The position numbers were made by a program, and so were the translations under genes. The notes beneath the pieces are model-generated. The model made no database searches, had not been told where the DNA came from, and saw only the letters and a list, made by a program, of their open reading frames with translations. A DNA stretch of 43,441 bases from Bacteroidales bacterium. GTDB taxonomy: Bacteria > Bacteroidota > Bacteroidia > Bacteroidales > UBA932. The DNA is taken from assembly GCA_022777585.1 (NCBI GenBank), contig JALFFZ010000079.1, forward strand, positions 1-43,441, written 5' to 3'. Positions 19,546 to 28,800 of this stretch are shown here, piece after piece (within the stretch, counting starts at the first letter, position 1; every line of letters begins with the position of its first letter).

Positions 19546-20271
19546 ATGAAACTTGACCACAATTCATCAAAACCCCTGCACCAGCAGGCTGAGGAGATAT
19601 TGAGAGAGATGATTCATGAAGAAGAGTACCGCAACGGGAAGCTTCTTCCCAATGAGGTGGAATTGTCAAAGGAACTGAACATTTCGAGAAACACACTTCG
19701 GCAGGCCATCAACCGCCTGGTCTTCGAAGGACTTCTCATCCGCAAGAAGGGATACGGAACCTGTGTCGCACCGCAGGATGTGATGAGCAATGCGCGCAAC
19801 TGGATGAGTTTCACCCAGGAAATGGCGGCATTGGGGATGAAGGTGCAGAATTTCGAGCTGCATATCAGTTTCAAATCTGCCCCGAAGGAGGCTACCGACC
19901 TCTTCAACGTGCCTGAGGACAAGAAGTTGCTCTGCCTTGAACGGCTCAGGGGCAAGCCGGAGCTCCCGTTCGTATTCTTCATATCATATTTCAATCCGGC
20001 AATTCCGATGTCGGTGTCTGAGGACATGAGCAAGCCTCTTTATGACATTCTCAATAACAATTACGGAATCAAGGTCAAGACCTCCAAGGAACATATTTCA
20101 GCAAAGGCTGCCAATGCAGAGTTGGCTGAGAAACTCGGCATATTGGAAGGCGAACCCATTCTTGTCAGGAAGAGATTCGTCTATGATGTGAACAATGCCC
20201 CTATTGAATACAACATTGGATACTACCGTGCCGACTCATTCACCTATACGATTGAATGCACAAACGAATAA
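19546..20271 (+). CDS. GntR-family (HutC/UTRA) transcriptional regulator
   Basis: KPLHQQAEEILREMIHEEEYRNGKLLPNEVELSKELNISRNTLRQAINRLVFEGLLIRKKGYGTCV is a wHTH of GntR type. C-terminal UTRA pattern ending PILVRKRFVYDVNNAPIEYNIGYYRADSFTYTIE. Confidence 0.95.
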   Translation: MKLDHNSSKPLHQQAEEILREMIHEEEYRNGKLLPNEVELSKELNISRNTLRQAINRLVFEGLLIRKKGYGTCVAPQDVMSNARNWMSFTQEMAALGMKVQNFELHISFKSAPKEATDLFNVPEDKKLLCLERLRGKPELPFVFFISYFNPAIPMSVSEDMSKPLYDILNNNYGIKVKTSKEHISAKAANAELAEKLGILEGEPILVRKRFVYDVNNAPIEYNIGYYRADSFTYTIECTNE

Positions 20272-20280
20272 ACTAAAACT

Positions 20281-21435
20281 ATGAACAAGAACACTTCAAA
20301 AGTGCTGCCCGTCCTATTCGGCTTCTTCGTAATGGGATTCTGCGACGTGGTCGGAATCTCAACCAGTTACGTAAAACAGGATTTAAACCTCAGCGAGACC
20401 CTCGCGGGATTCATTCCGTCGATGGTATTCATCTGGTTCCTGCTCCTCTCCATCCCCGCCGCCATGGCAATGAACAAGGTCGGCAGGAAGACAATGGTAC
20501 AGGTCAGCAACGTCATCACATTCATTGGAATGCTGCTGCCTTTCATCAGCTACAACTTCGTCACCTGCATGCTGGCATTCGTGCTTCTCGGAGTGGGGAA
20601 CACGATTCTCCAGGTATCGCTCAACCCGCTGCTTACCAACGTCGTGAAAGGCAACGCCCTCACGAGTTCGCTGACAGCAGGACAGGTGGTCAAGGCAATC
20701 TCCTCATTCTGCGGTCCGTTCATTGCGGCTTTCGCGGCAGGCTCCCTCGGAAACTGGAAGTTCCTCTTCCCGATTTTCGCGGCCGTGACATTGCTCTCGG
20801 GCCTCTGGCTTCTCCTCACCCCTATCAGGGAAGAAGAGCCGGACGCCGGGACATCCTCGGCGGGAGCGGTTTTCGGACTTCTGAAGGACCCGGAAATCCT
20901 CTTCCTCTTCCTGGGAATATTCTTCATTGTCGGACTTGACGTCGGAGTCAACACCGTATCCCCGAAACTTCTGATTGAAAGGGCCGGATGGTCTGTGGAA
21001 AAGGCCGGCCTCGCATCCAGCGTCTATTTCATCTGCCGTACCGCAGGAGCTTTCGCCGGTTCCTTCCTCCTCGCCAGGGTCAATGATATCAAGTACTTCA
21101 GGTACAATATTATAGGAGCATTGGCAGTGCTTCTTCTCCTCTTCGTGACCAAGGGCACCGTACCAATGCTGATTCTCATCGGACTCATCGGATTCCTCTG
21201 CTCCAGCGTATTCTCCATCATCTACTCCGCCGCCCTCAAGGCAAGGCCGGAGAAAGCCAATGAAATCTCAGGCCTCCTGATAACCGGCGTTTCCGGCGGT
21301 GCAGTCATCCCGCCTCTGATGGGCGTTCTGGCCGACCTTACCGGAAGCCAGTCAGGTTCGCTCATCGTGATCGGCCTCTGCGTGCTCTATCTCGTATGGT
21401 GTGCTCTGGCATTGGGACGCAATAAGGAAGCGTAA
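20281..21435 (+). CDS. MFS sugar transporter
   Basis: About 12 hydrophobic segments; GFFVMGFCDVVGISTSYVKQDLNLSETLAGFIPSMVFIWFLLLSIPAAMAMNKVGRKTMV. Directly downstream of gntR in a PUL. Confidence 0.88.
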   Translation: MNKNTSKVLPVLFGFFVMGFCDVVGISTSYVKQDLNLSETLAGFIPSMVFIWFLLLSIPAAMAMNKVGRKTMVQVSNVITFIGMLLPFISYNFVTCMLAFVLLGVGNTILQVSLNPLLTNVVKGNALTSSLTAGQVVKAISSFCGPFIAAFAAGSLGNWKFLFPIFAAVTLLSGLWLLLTPIREEEPDAGTSSAGAVFGLLKDPEILFLFLGIFFIVGLDVGVNTVSPKLLIERAGWSVEKAGLASSVYFICRTAGAFAGSFLLARVNDIKYFRYNIIGALAVLLLLFVTKGTVPMLILIGLIGFLCSSVFSIIYSAALKARPEKANEISGLLITGVSGGAVIPPLMGVLADLTGSQSGSLIVIGLCVLYLVWCALALGRNKEA

Positions 21436-21466
21436 GGACAACTTCCCCTTCGTCTTTATCATAACT

Positions 21467-21514
21467 GCGGAATTAAAACCGCGATTTTATGCAAAATCGC
21501 GGTTTTAATTCCGC
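21467..21514. terminator. Perfect 22-bp inverted repeat with 4-nt loop (terminator and/or operator)
   Basis: GCGGAATTAAAACCGCGATTTT-atgc-AAAATCGCGGTTTTAATTCCGC followed by GTTTTT; next promoter element TATATTTG at 21524-21531. Confidence 0.7.
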
Positions 21515-21523
21515 GTTTTTATA

Positions 21524-21531
21524 TATATTTG
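21524..21531 (+). promoter_or_regulatory. Bacteroidetes -7 element for the AAA ATPase gene
   Basis: TATATTTG matches TAnnTTTG, 16 nt upstream of the ATG at 21548. Confidence 0.5.
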
Positions 21532-21547
21532 CAAAAATGAATTGAAT

Positions 21548-22723
21548 ATGGAACAATTATACGAACTCTATGCAAAGAAACTGAAGACATTGTCAACAGA
21601 ATTCGTCCGCTATCTTTATCAGCAAATCAACTGGAATTCCCAACTGATCGTCATCATGGGTGCCCGCGGCGTAGGTAAAACCACAATGTTGCTGCAACGT
21701 ATCATCCTGTCCGGCGAAAAAGATGAATCACTGTATATCTCAGCAGACAACACATTCTTTGCCGGCAACACACTATACGACGTCGCAACAAGATTCGCAC
21801 AGTCTGGCGGGAAAGTACTATACATTGACGAGATACACAAATATCAGGGATGGTCAAAGGAAGTCAAAATGATGTACGACTATCTCCCTGAGATCAAGGT
21901 AGTGATTAGCGGTTCTTCAATTCTGGAACTCATCAATGGAACAGATGCGGATCTCAGCAGGAGGGCTATAAGATACAAACTCGAAGGTCTCTCATTCCGT
22001 GAATATCTCAATTTTACTCTTGGCCTGCATATTCCGGCATACTGTCTCGAGGAAATCCTCGCAGGGAAGGTGGAGATTCCGGCGGAAGTAAAGTATCCTC
22101 TGGCTCATTTCAAGGAATACCTCACCAAAGGATATTTTCCATTCTTCAAACAGGATGACTATTTTCAGCGGCTTGAAAACGTAATCAACCAGACAATGGA
22201 AGTGGATATCCCGGTTTATGCCAAGATGAATGTATCCACAGCACGCAAACTGAAACATCTTCTATATATAATATCGAGAAGTGTTCCGTTCAAGCCGAAT
22301 TTTACAGAAATCGGCAGAGCTCTATCCTCAGACAGGGGAACTGTAGCTGACCATTTGGTCTATATGGAGAAGTCCACTTTGATCAGACAGCTTAATTTCG
22401 CTCCGGACGGGATGGAGCTGGTACAGAAAACGGATAAAGTCTATTTGGGCAATACGTGCTTCATCTATGCTCTCGCAGATGAAAAACCGGACATCGGGAA
22501 CATTAGAGAGACCTTCTTCTATTGTGCTATGTGCGTCAACCACAAGGTGACATCTTCCCCGACAGCTGATTTCCTTGTGGAAGGCCACACATTTGAAATC
22601 GGTGGAAAATCCAAGAATCAAAAGCAGATCAAGAATATCAATGACGCATACATAGTGAAAGACGACATCGAAAACGCCTACATGAATATCATCCCGCTCT
22701 GGATGTTTGGGTTTAACTACTAA
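21548..22723 (+). CDS. AAA family ATPase (AAA_14/DUF4143-like)
   Basis: Walker A GARGVGKTTML, Walker B KVLYIDEIHKYQGW, sensor VVISGSSILEL, C-terminal TADFLVEGHTFEIGGKSKNQKQI. The ORF track uses TTG 21542; ATG at 21548 is the likelier start. Confidence 0.88.
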   Translation: MEQLYELYAKKLKTLSTEFVRYLYQQINWNSQLIVIMGARGVGKTTMLLQRIILSGEKDESLYISADNTFFAGNTLYDVATRFAQSGGKVLYIDEIHKYQGWSKEVKMMYDYLPEIKVVISGSSILELINGTDADLSRRAIRYKLEGLSFREYLNFTLGLHIPAYCLEEILAGKVEIPAEVKYPLAHFKEYLTKGYFPFFKQDDYFQRLENVINQTMEVDIPVYAKMNVSTARKLKHLLYIISRSVPFKPNFTEIGRALSSDRGTVADHLVYMEKSTLIRQLNFAPDGMELVQKTDKVYLGNTCFIYALADEKPDIGNIRETFFYCAMCVNHKVTSSPTADFLVEGHTFEIGGKSKNQKQIKNINDAYIVKDDIENAYMNIIPLWMFGFNY

Positions 22724-22800
22724 GGAATATGAAGAAATACGGGACAATCTCAAAACCAGACTCGAGGCTCACGCCGAATAATGAATAAGGACAATTGTAA

Positions 22801-22828
22801 AAGGCCGCAGGTATGATCCTACGGCCTT
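22801..22828. terminator. Imperfect hairpin downstream of the ATPase gene
   Basis: AAGGCCGCAGG-tatgat-CCTACGGCCTT. Confidence 0.5.
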
Positions 22829-22956
22829 CAGCGTTCAGGAACATGAATTTATTGACTGCTTCAGTCTGAATAAGGACTTCAAAAAAGATAGGTTCTCAAA
22901 GAAGAAGTTCAGTTAGGTGGAAAGTATAGTTCAAGTTAGGTAAGCAGCAGGCATCG

Positions 22957-24732
22957 TTATTTCATAAACGCTTTTATCATCATTATCCGTTCCCCGGAGT
23001 CATTCACAATCCTGTATGAACAGGCAGCAGCGGATATCACCAGAGACTCGGCATATGTAAGGTCGAATGTCATCCCGCCTTCAGTAATGATCTTTGCGGA
23101 CTTGCCCTCGACAAGATTGAGAGCGTGACATTTGCCTTCGGTCTTCACTTCCACCTCGGTATCAACCACATAGCGATGTACATCGTAGGAATGGTTGGCG
23201 TGTGTAGGAAGATGCCATAGCTCCCAGCCGTCACCCTCTTCAATAAGCGAAGGGTGGGAGACGAACTCCTCGGCAATGCGTTTGCCCTTTCGGTCGAAAT
23301 ACAGGTTCTCCATCGCTCTCCTGATGTTCAGCGGCCTCGGACGTCCATCCAGGTCGAGGGCCATCCAGTCGTACATCTTGAATGTGAAGATGTACGGAGT
23401 CGTGCTGATTTCCAGGACCAGGTTGTTGCGTCCCGAGCTGTGGAGGGTTCCCGGAGGAATCAGGTACAGACCGTGCTTCACGGCCGGTTCGGCATTGATG
23501 TACTTCGGGACGTCGAGCGGAGTGGCAGTCTCGTGGCTCCGTGTCAGGGCCGCCTCGAATTCTTCAGGGACAATGTCATCCTTGAATCCGAGATAGACCT
23601 CTGCACCCGACTTGTGGTCGAGGATATAGTAGGTTTCCTCCTGAGTGAGCACCTCTCCGAAGTTCTTCTGTATGTATTCCCTGCGCGGATGACATTGTAT
23701 TGAAAGATTGCCTCCGTCGAAATTGTCAAGATAGTCAAGACGGATCGGGAACTCGTCGCCATACTCGCGGTAGCAATCGTCTCCCACAACATCCCGGCCG
23801 GCCTCGTACATTATGGAATCGAACGAAAGCTCAAGCATCTTGTCACCGCCGCTGAGGATAATTCCGTTCTCCGGCACAATCAGTTCGAATGACCAGGCAT
23901 AGTTAGGTACATCCTGAGGAAGATCACCGATGAACTCCTTGATGCGCTGTCCTCCCCAGGCTCCCGGCTCGAACCATGGGCGTACCCTGAAACCGTTCCG
24001 GGCAAGCCTGTCCAGGCCGGCGCGGACCACATCGCCTTCCGCCCAGGTAATCTCCGTCTCGCGCTGGGCATCCACAAAAATGTCAATTTCAGGCATCAAT
24101 GCCTTCTTGTGCCTGTTGAGAACGACCCAATCAATGAAGTAGAAGCGCTTGTACATCTTCTTCGGAGCATCCGGGGCAGCCGCGCCGAGATTTCTCACGC
24201 TGCCCGCCCTCGAACGGAACTGTATCTCGTTCTTCGGGATATCCAGATAAATCAATGTCCCCTCCCATCCGGCGAGAGACGCACCGATCCCGTAAATGAT
24301 ATTGAGCGGTGCCGAAGCATCGGCCTTTATGGATGCAAGCTTGTCCCCATCAAAGAAATCCTTGAGTTCAAGGCTGGCCCTGTAACCGAAAATAGGGTCA
24401 TCACCGCCAAGGAACGGTTCTATCATCATATCTATCTCCGCAGGACTCTTCAAGGCCGAATCCACGCTCCACCAGAGGGCAGTCTTCCCGGCGGCCGAAA
24501 GCGCTTCGTTAAGGCTTGATACGAATTCATCAAACCTTACTCCGACATATCCGTCAATAATCACCGTTCCGCGTTCCGGAATCCGGGCGGCAAGTTCGCT
24601 GAAATCCGATGAGACAGTCCCGTCGCCGAGATCGTGGACCGGATATATGTCGTAGTCCATAGCTCCCGGCTTTTTCTTGCTCACCGGCATGAGATACTGA
24701 GTTGTCTTTCTGATTTTTGTCATAACCGTCAA
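22957..24732 (-). CDS. Class I mannose-6-phosphate isomerase with about 200-aa N-terminal extension
   Basis: C-terminal MPI-like cupin region: WFEPGAWGGQRIKEFIGDLP, NLSIQCHPRREYIQKNFG, QEETYYILDHKSGAEVYLGFKD, YLIPPGTLHSSGRNNLVLEIS. Confidence 0.85.
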   Translation of the reverse strand: MTVMTKIRKTTQYLMPVSKKKPGAMDYDIYPVHDLGDGTVSSDFSELAARIPERGTVIIDGYVGVRFDEFVSSLNEALSAAGKTALWWSVDSALKSPAEIDMMIEPFLGGDDPIFGYRASLELKDFFDGDKLASIKADASAPLNIIYGIGASLAGWEGTLIYLDIPKNEIQFRSRAGSVRNLGAAAPDAPKKMYKRFYFIDWVVLNRHKKALMPEIDIFVDAQRETEITWAEGDVVRAGLDRLARNGFRVRPWFEPGAWGGQRIKEFIGDLPQDVPNYAWSFELIVPENGIILSGGDKMLELSFDSIMYEAGRDVVGDDCYREYGDEFPIRLDYLDNFDGGNLSIQCHPRREYIQKNFGEVLTQEETYYILDHKSGAEVYLGFKDDIVPEEFEAALTRSHETATPLDVPKYINAEPAVKHGLYLIPPGTLHSSGRNNLVLEISTTPYIFTFKMYDWMALDLDGRPRPLNIRRAMENLYFDRKGKRIAEEFVSHPSLIEEGDGWELWHLPTHANHSYDVHRYVVDTEVEVKTEGKCHALNLVEGKSAKIITEGGMTFDLTYAESLVISAAACSYRIVNDSGERIMMIKAFMK

Positions 24733-25635
24733 TTAAAGAAATAATGATGCAGCACCTATCATTGCCGCATTATCCAGCAAAGAAGATACTTTGACATCAA
24801 CAGGCATTCCGCAGCCTGCAAGCGTCCGTTCAAGAGAAGCGGAAAAAAGGTTGTATGCACGGGAAATATTGCCACCGAGCACTACTGACCTGGATCCGAA
24901 TGCAGATAACACCGGGAGCAGGAATTCCGCAAGCCTTGTTCCATACTCATCGAAGAGCTGCCTGGCAGCTTCGTCCTGAGCATATCTTTCAGCCACTTCC
25001 CTGGCCCCGGCGACTCTCTGCCCTGTCAGTTCCCCGTACCTTTTGACAATCCATCGGGTCGAGAATGCTTCATCTGCTATGGAATCCCCGAACGGCAGAC
25101 AGTAAACCCAACCGTTGTCAGGAACACCTTCGCCGGATGTGACCAGTTTGCCGTCATCCACGAATCCGGAGCCGACACCTGTCCCAAGAGTAAGAGCCAC
25201 CACCCTGTCAGCCCCTTTGGCAGCTCCGTGAAGAGCCTCGCCGAGAGCGAATGCCGATGCATCATTGACGAATCTCATCTGCACGTCGCCTGCCTCTGAA
25301 AACAGGACAGAACGCATTGTCTCAGCCACGTCGAGTCCATAAACGCTTTCATATTTCCCCACTCCGCTTATAAGGGATATGCCCCGGACATAGTCGAACG
25401 GCCCAGGAAAGGCAAATCCCACACGGCTGACCTTTCCCCCGAAGCCTGACATTGACCGTCTTACATTTTCCGCCCAGGCATTCACGACCTCCACGGCCCC
25501 GGCAGAGCTGTCAACCGGAGTGGTCACCGGTTCTGAACAGATACTGCCGTCTTCAATGTCAACTACAGCAGAACACACATGGGATCCACCGACATCGACA
25601 CCTATCACATAATTTTCCTTCATGATTACATTCAT
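24733..25635 (-). CDS. ROK family sugar kinase
   Basis: VIGVDVGGSHVCSAVVDI, VGFAFPGPFDYVRGI, VALTLGTGVGSGFVDDGKL, VVLGGNISRAYNLF. The ORF track starts at 25731; MNVIMKENYVIGV at 25635 (or ATG 25623) is the likelier start. Confidence 0.9.
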   Translation of the reverse strand: MNVIMKENYVIGVDVGGSHVCSAVVDIEDGSICSEPVTTPVDSSAGAVEVVNAWAENVRRSMSGFGGKVSRVGFAFPGPFDYVRGISLISGVGKYESVYGLDVAETMRSVLFSEAGDVQMRFVNDASAFALGEALHGAAKGADRVVALTLGTGVGSGFVDDGKLVTSGEGVPDNGWVYCLPFGDSIADEAFSTRWIVKRYGELTGQRVAGAREVAERYAQDEAARQLFDEYGTRLAEFLLPVLSAFGSRSVVLGGNISRAYNLFSASLERTLAGCGMPVDVKVSSLLDNAAMIGAASLFL

Positions 25636-25653
25636 CTTTAAACAAAATCGATG

Positions 25654-25667
25654 TATGTATGAACATT
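25654..25667 (-). promoter_or_regulatory. Putative GntR operator E (ROK/mannose-6-P isomerase promoter)
   Basis: Reverse complement AATGTTCATACATA; one deviation from the TGTTCAAACATA core. Confidence 0.42.
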
Positions 25668-25796
25668 CAACCCGACGCAAATATAAATAAATTTTTTGAT
25701 ATACAATAGCAGATATATAAAAACGTTGCATTTATCGCTTTTGCAACCATTTATTCCACTTGCTTTATAACGGAATATTTGTTTACTTTGCGCAAT

Positions 25797-25810
25797 ATTG
25801 TTTAAACATA
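25797..25810 (+). promoter_or_regulatory. Putative GntR operator D (GH92 promoter)
   Basis: ATTGTTTAAACATA, immediately upstream of the GH92 start. Confidence 0.5.
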
Positions 25811-25816
25811 CGCAAA

Positions 25817-28800
25817 ATGACAAAAAAGATTCTATCAACTCTGTTTATTGCCACGACATTGGCGTCAGGTGCCTTTGCAAAGGATATAGCCACCCTGTGG
25901 ACAATAGGCGAAAAAGACGGCCGCAGTTCGGAGTTCGCCCTGGCTCCGGAAGGGTACAAGGATTTCATTGAACATGATTTCGGGTACGAGGACAAGTATT
26001 TCATCGCAGGATGGTCGGAAACCGACAAGGATTTCCCTTATGTTCTGCCGGGACCGGTGGATACCTGGGGAGGAACCTGGCGTACCTCGGGATGGAGGAC
26101 GCACGAGGTGAACATTCTGTTCTCATTGGCCGAAGAGCCCGGGAAGAATGAGGAATTCAGGCTCGACCTCGACCTCGCGGATTTCGCGAAGACTTTCCTT
26201 CCTCTCGTAAAAATCACGGTGAACGGAGAAATTGTGCAGAAAACGCAGCTCGAAGCAGAGGGATTCGATGTCAGGAAACAGAGGCATCCGAACCGCAATG
26301 AGAAGATAAAGGACGAATCCAGCCTGAAGAGCGACAGCGAGAATGCCACGCCTGCAGAAATCAGCCTCCCCCTGAAGGGAAGCGCTCTGCACAAAGGCGG
26401 CAACCGGGTGAACATAACCATCCTCGAGGGCTCATGGATCAAGTTCGACAGGGTGGCTCTCAGCGGTCCGAAAGGGACCCGGACGACAAGGCCGGGAAAT
26501 GTATTCATAAGAAGCATCCGGCCGGCCGGTTATGAGATTGAAAAGGACGGAAGGAGATTCCAGCCTCTTCTCGTGGATCTGGAGCATCTCGGCGGAGAGC
26601 CGGTGCTCAGCATTGAGGTCGATGGCAAGACGGTGATGGAGAAGAAGATAGAGAAAGGAAGATATTGTCTGGAGGCTCCGATGCCGGCGACTGCCAAATG
26701 CAGGAAAGGCAGATATGAGGTGAAATGCGACGGCAATGTCATCGCAGACGGAACCGTAAGGAGAAGTCCTGAAAAGCTCCAGACACCTGCCGACTATGTG
26801 GATACGAGAATCGGCACAGCACACTCCAGATGGATGATAGCTCCGGGCCCGTGGATGCCTTTCAGCATGGTAAAGATGAGTCCGGACAATCAGAACGCCG
26901 GATGGATGGCAGGATACCAGCCTTCATTCGAGAGCATCGGATGTTTCAGTCACATTCACGAATGGACGCTCGGTGGACTCGGAATAATGGCCTCCAACGG
27001 AGAACTCAAGACCAGGGTAGGCGATGAACTCAAGCCTGACGAGGGTTACAGGTCAAGGATTGACAAGAGGACGGAAACCGCAGGAATCGGCCTGTACAGC
27101 GCTGACCTTTCGGATTACGGCATCAAGGCTGAAGTCTCGGCCACGACACGTTGCGGTTTCACAAGGTTCACATTCCCGGAGGACAGAGGCGACGGGCGCG
27201 TCATCATCGAACTCCATCCTCAGGCAGAATACAATTTCTTCCTGAAGGATATTGACGTGAAGAAAGTATCCGACACACGCATCGAAGGATATGTTCACCA
27301 GTTCTCCCCGGGTGTATGGAGCAAGGATGCAGATCAGGACTACACAGTGCATTTCGTCGTGGAATTCGACAGGCCGATGAAGAGCCTCGGCTCATGGCGC
27401 GGGAATGAGGTGAAGGAGGATGTTGACGGATTGAAGAGCGGAGAATGCAGGGAGGCCGGACTGTTCGCATCCTTCGACCCGAAAGATGGAGCTGTAGTCA
27501 ATGTGCGCACGGCCATTTCCCCGGTCAGCGTCAGGAACGCATCGGAAAATCTAGAGAAAGAACTGGCGGGTCCTTTCGGATGGTCTCTGGATGCAGTTGT
27601 CAGAAATCAGCAGGATGTCTGGAACGACATTTTCTCAAGGCTGACAATCAGCACTGATGACAGGCTGGAGAAAGTCCGCTTCTACAACAATATGTACCGC
27701 GCCATCTGCAGCCGCAACATCTGGAGCGACTGCAATGGAGAATGGATTTCCACTGACGGCAAGCTCCGCCGCGTAGCTGACCCGGAAAATGATGTAATGA
27801 TCGGCTGCGACGCCTTCTGGAATACATTCTGGAACCTCAACCAGTTCTGGAATCTTGTGACGCCTGAATGGAGCGGCAGATGGGTGCGCTCACAGCTCGA
27901 AATGTACAAGGCCAACGGATGGCTTGCAAAGGGTCCTGCCGGACTGAACTACATCCCGGTAATGGTAGGCGAGCACGAAATTCCGATGATAGTCGGCGCA
28001 TACCAGATGGGCATCAGGGATTTCGATGCAAGACTTGCGCTCGAGGCTGCCGTCAAGATGCAGACTACACCGGCCAGGAAGGTATTCAAAGGCTTCGCCG
28101 GCAACAGGGATCTCGCTACTTATTTGGAACACGGCTATGTGCCGTGCGACAAGGGCCGTTTTTCCAACACTATGGAATATTCCTTCGATGACTGGACAGT
28201 CGGCCAGCTGGCAAAGGCTCTCGGCGACGAGGAGACCTATCTCAAATTCAACGAAAGAGGATACTGGTGGAAGAATGCAATCAGCGATGACGGATATTGC
28301 CATATGAAGGACAGCAATGGAGAATGGGTGAAGGACTTCGACCCGTTCCGCAGCGGCGCCAGCCGTCATTATGTGGAGGGCAATGCCTGGCAGCTGACAT
28401 TCTTTGTTCCGCAGGATGTTCCTGCCCTCGTCGAAAAAATCGGCAGGGAAAGATTCTGCGAGAGACTTCTCTGGGGATTCAATCAGGATGAGGCATTCCG
28501 CTACAATGCCCCTAATGACCAGTACTGGGATCACCCTGTAGTCCATGGCAACCAGCAGTCAATGCATTTCGCATATCTGTTCAACTATGCCGGCCAGCCT
28601 TGGAATACACAGAGATGGAGCAGGTCGATTCTGGAGCGCTACTACGGCTACGGAGAGGCCAATGCCTACCTCGGCGATGAAGATCAGGGCCAGATGAGCG
28701 CCTGGGCGATAATGACTTCCATCGGCCTTTTCCAGACTGACGGAGGCTGCCGCATCGATCCTGTCTATGAAATTGCAAGTCCGGCATTCGAGGAGATTGA

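Noticed and set aside
27890-28546. 218-aa minus-strand ORF antisense to GH92
   Set aside because: Shadow ORF within a high-confidence GH92 coding region; no motif or promoter.
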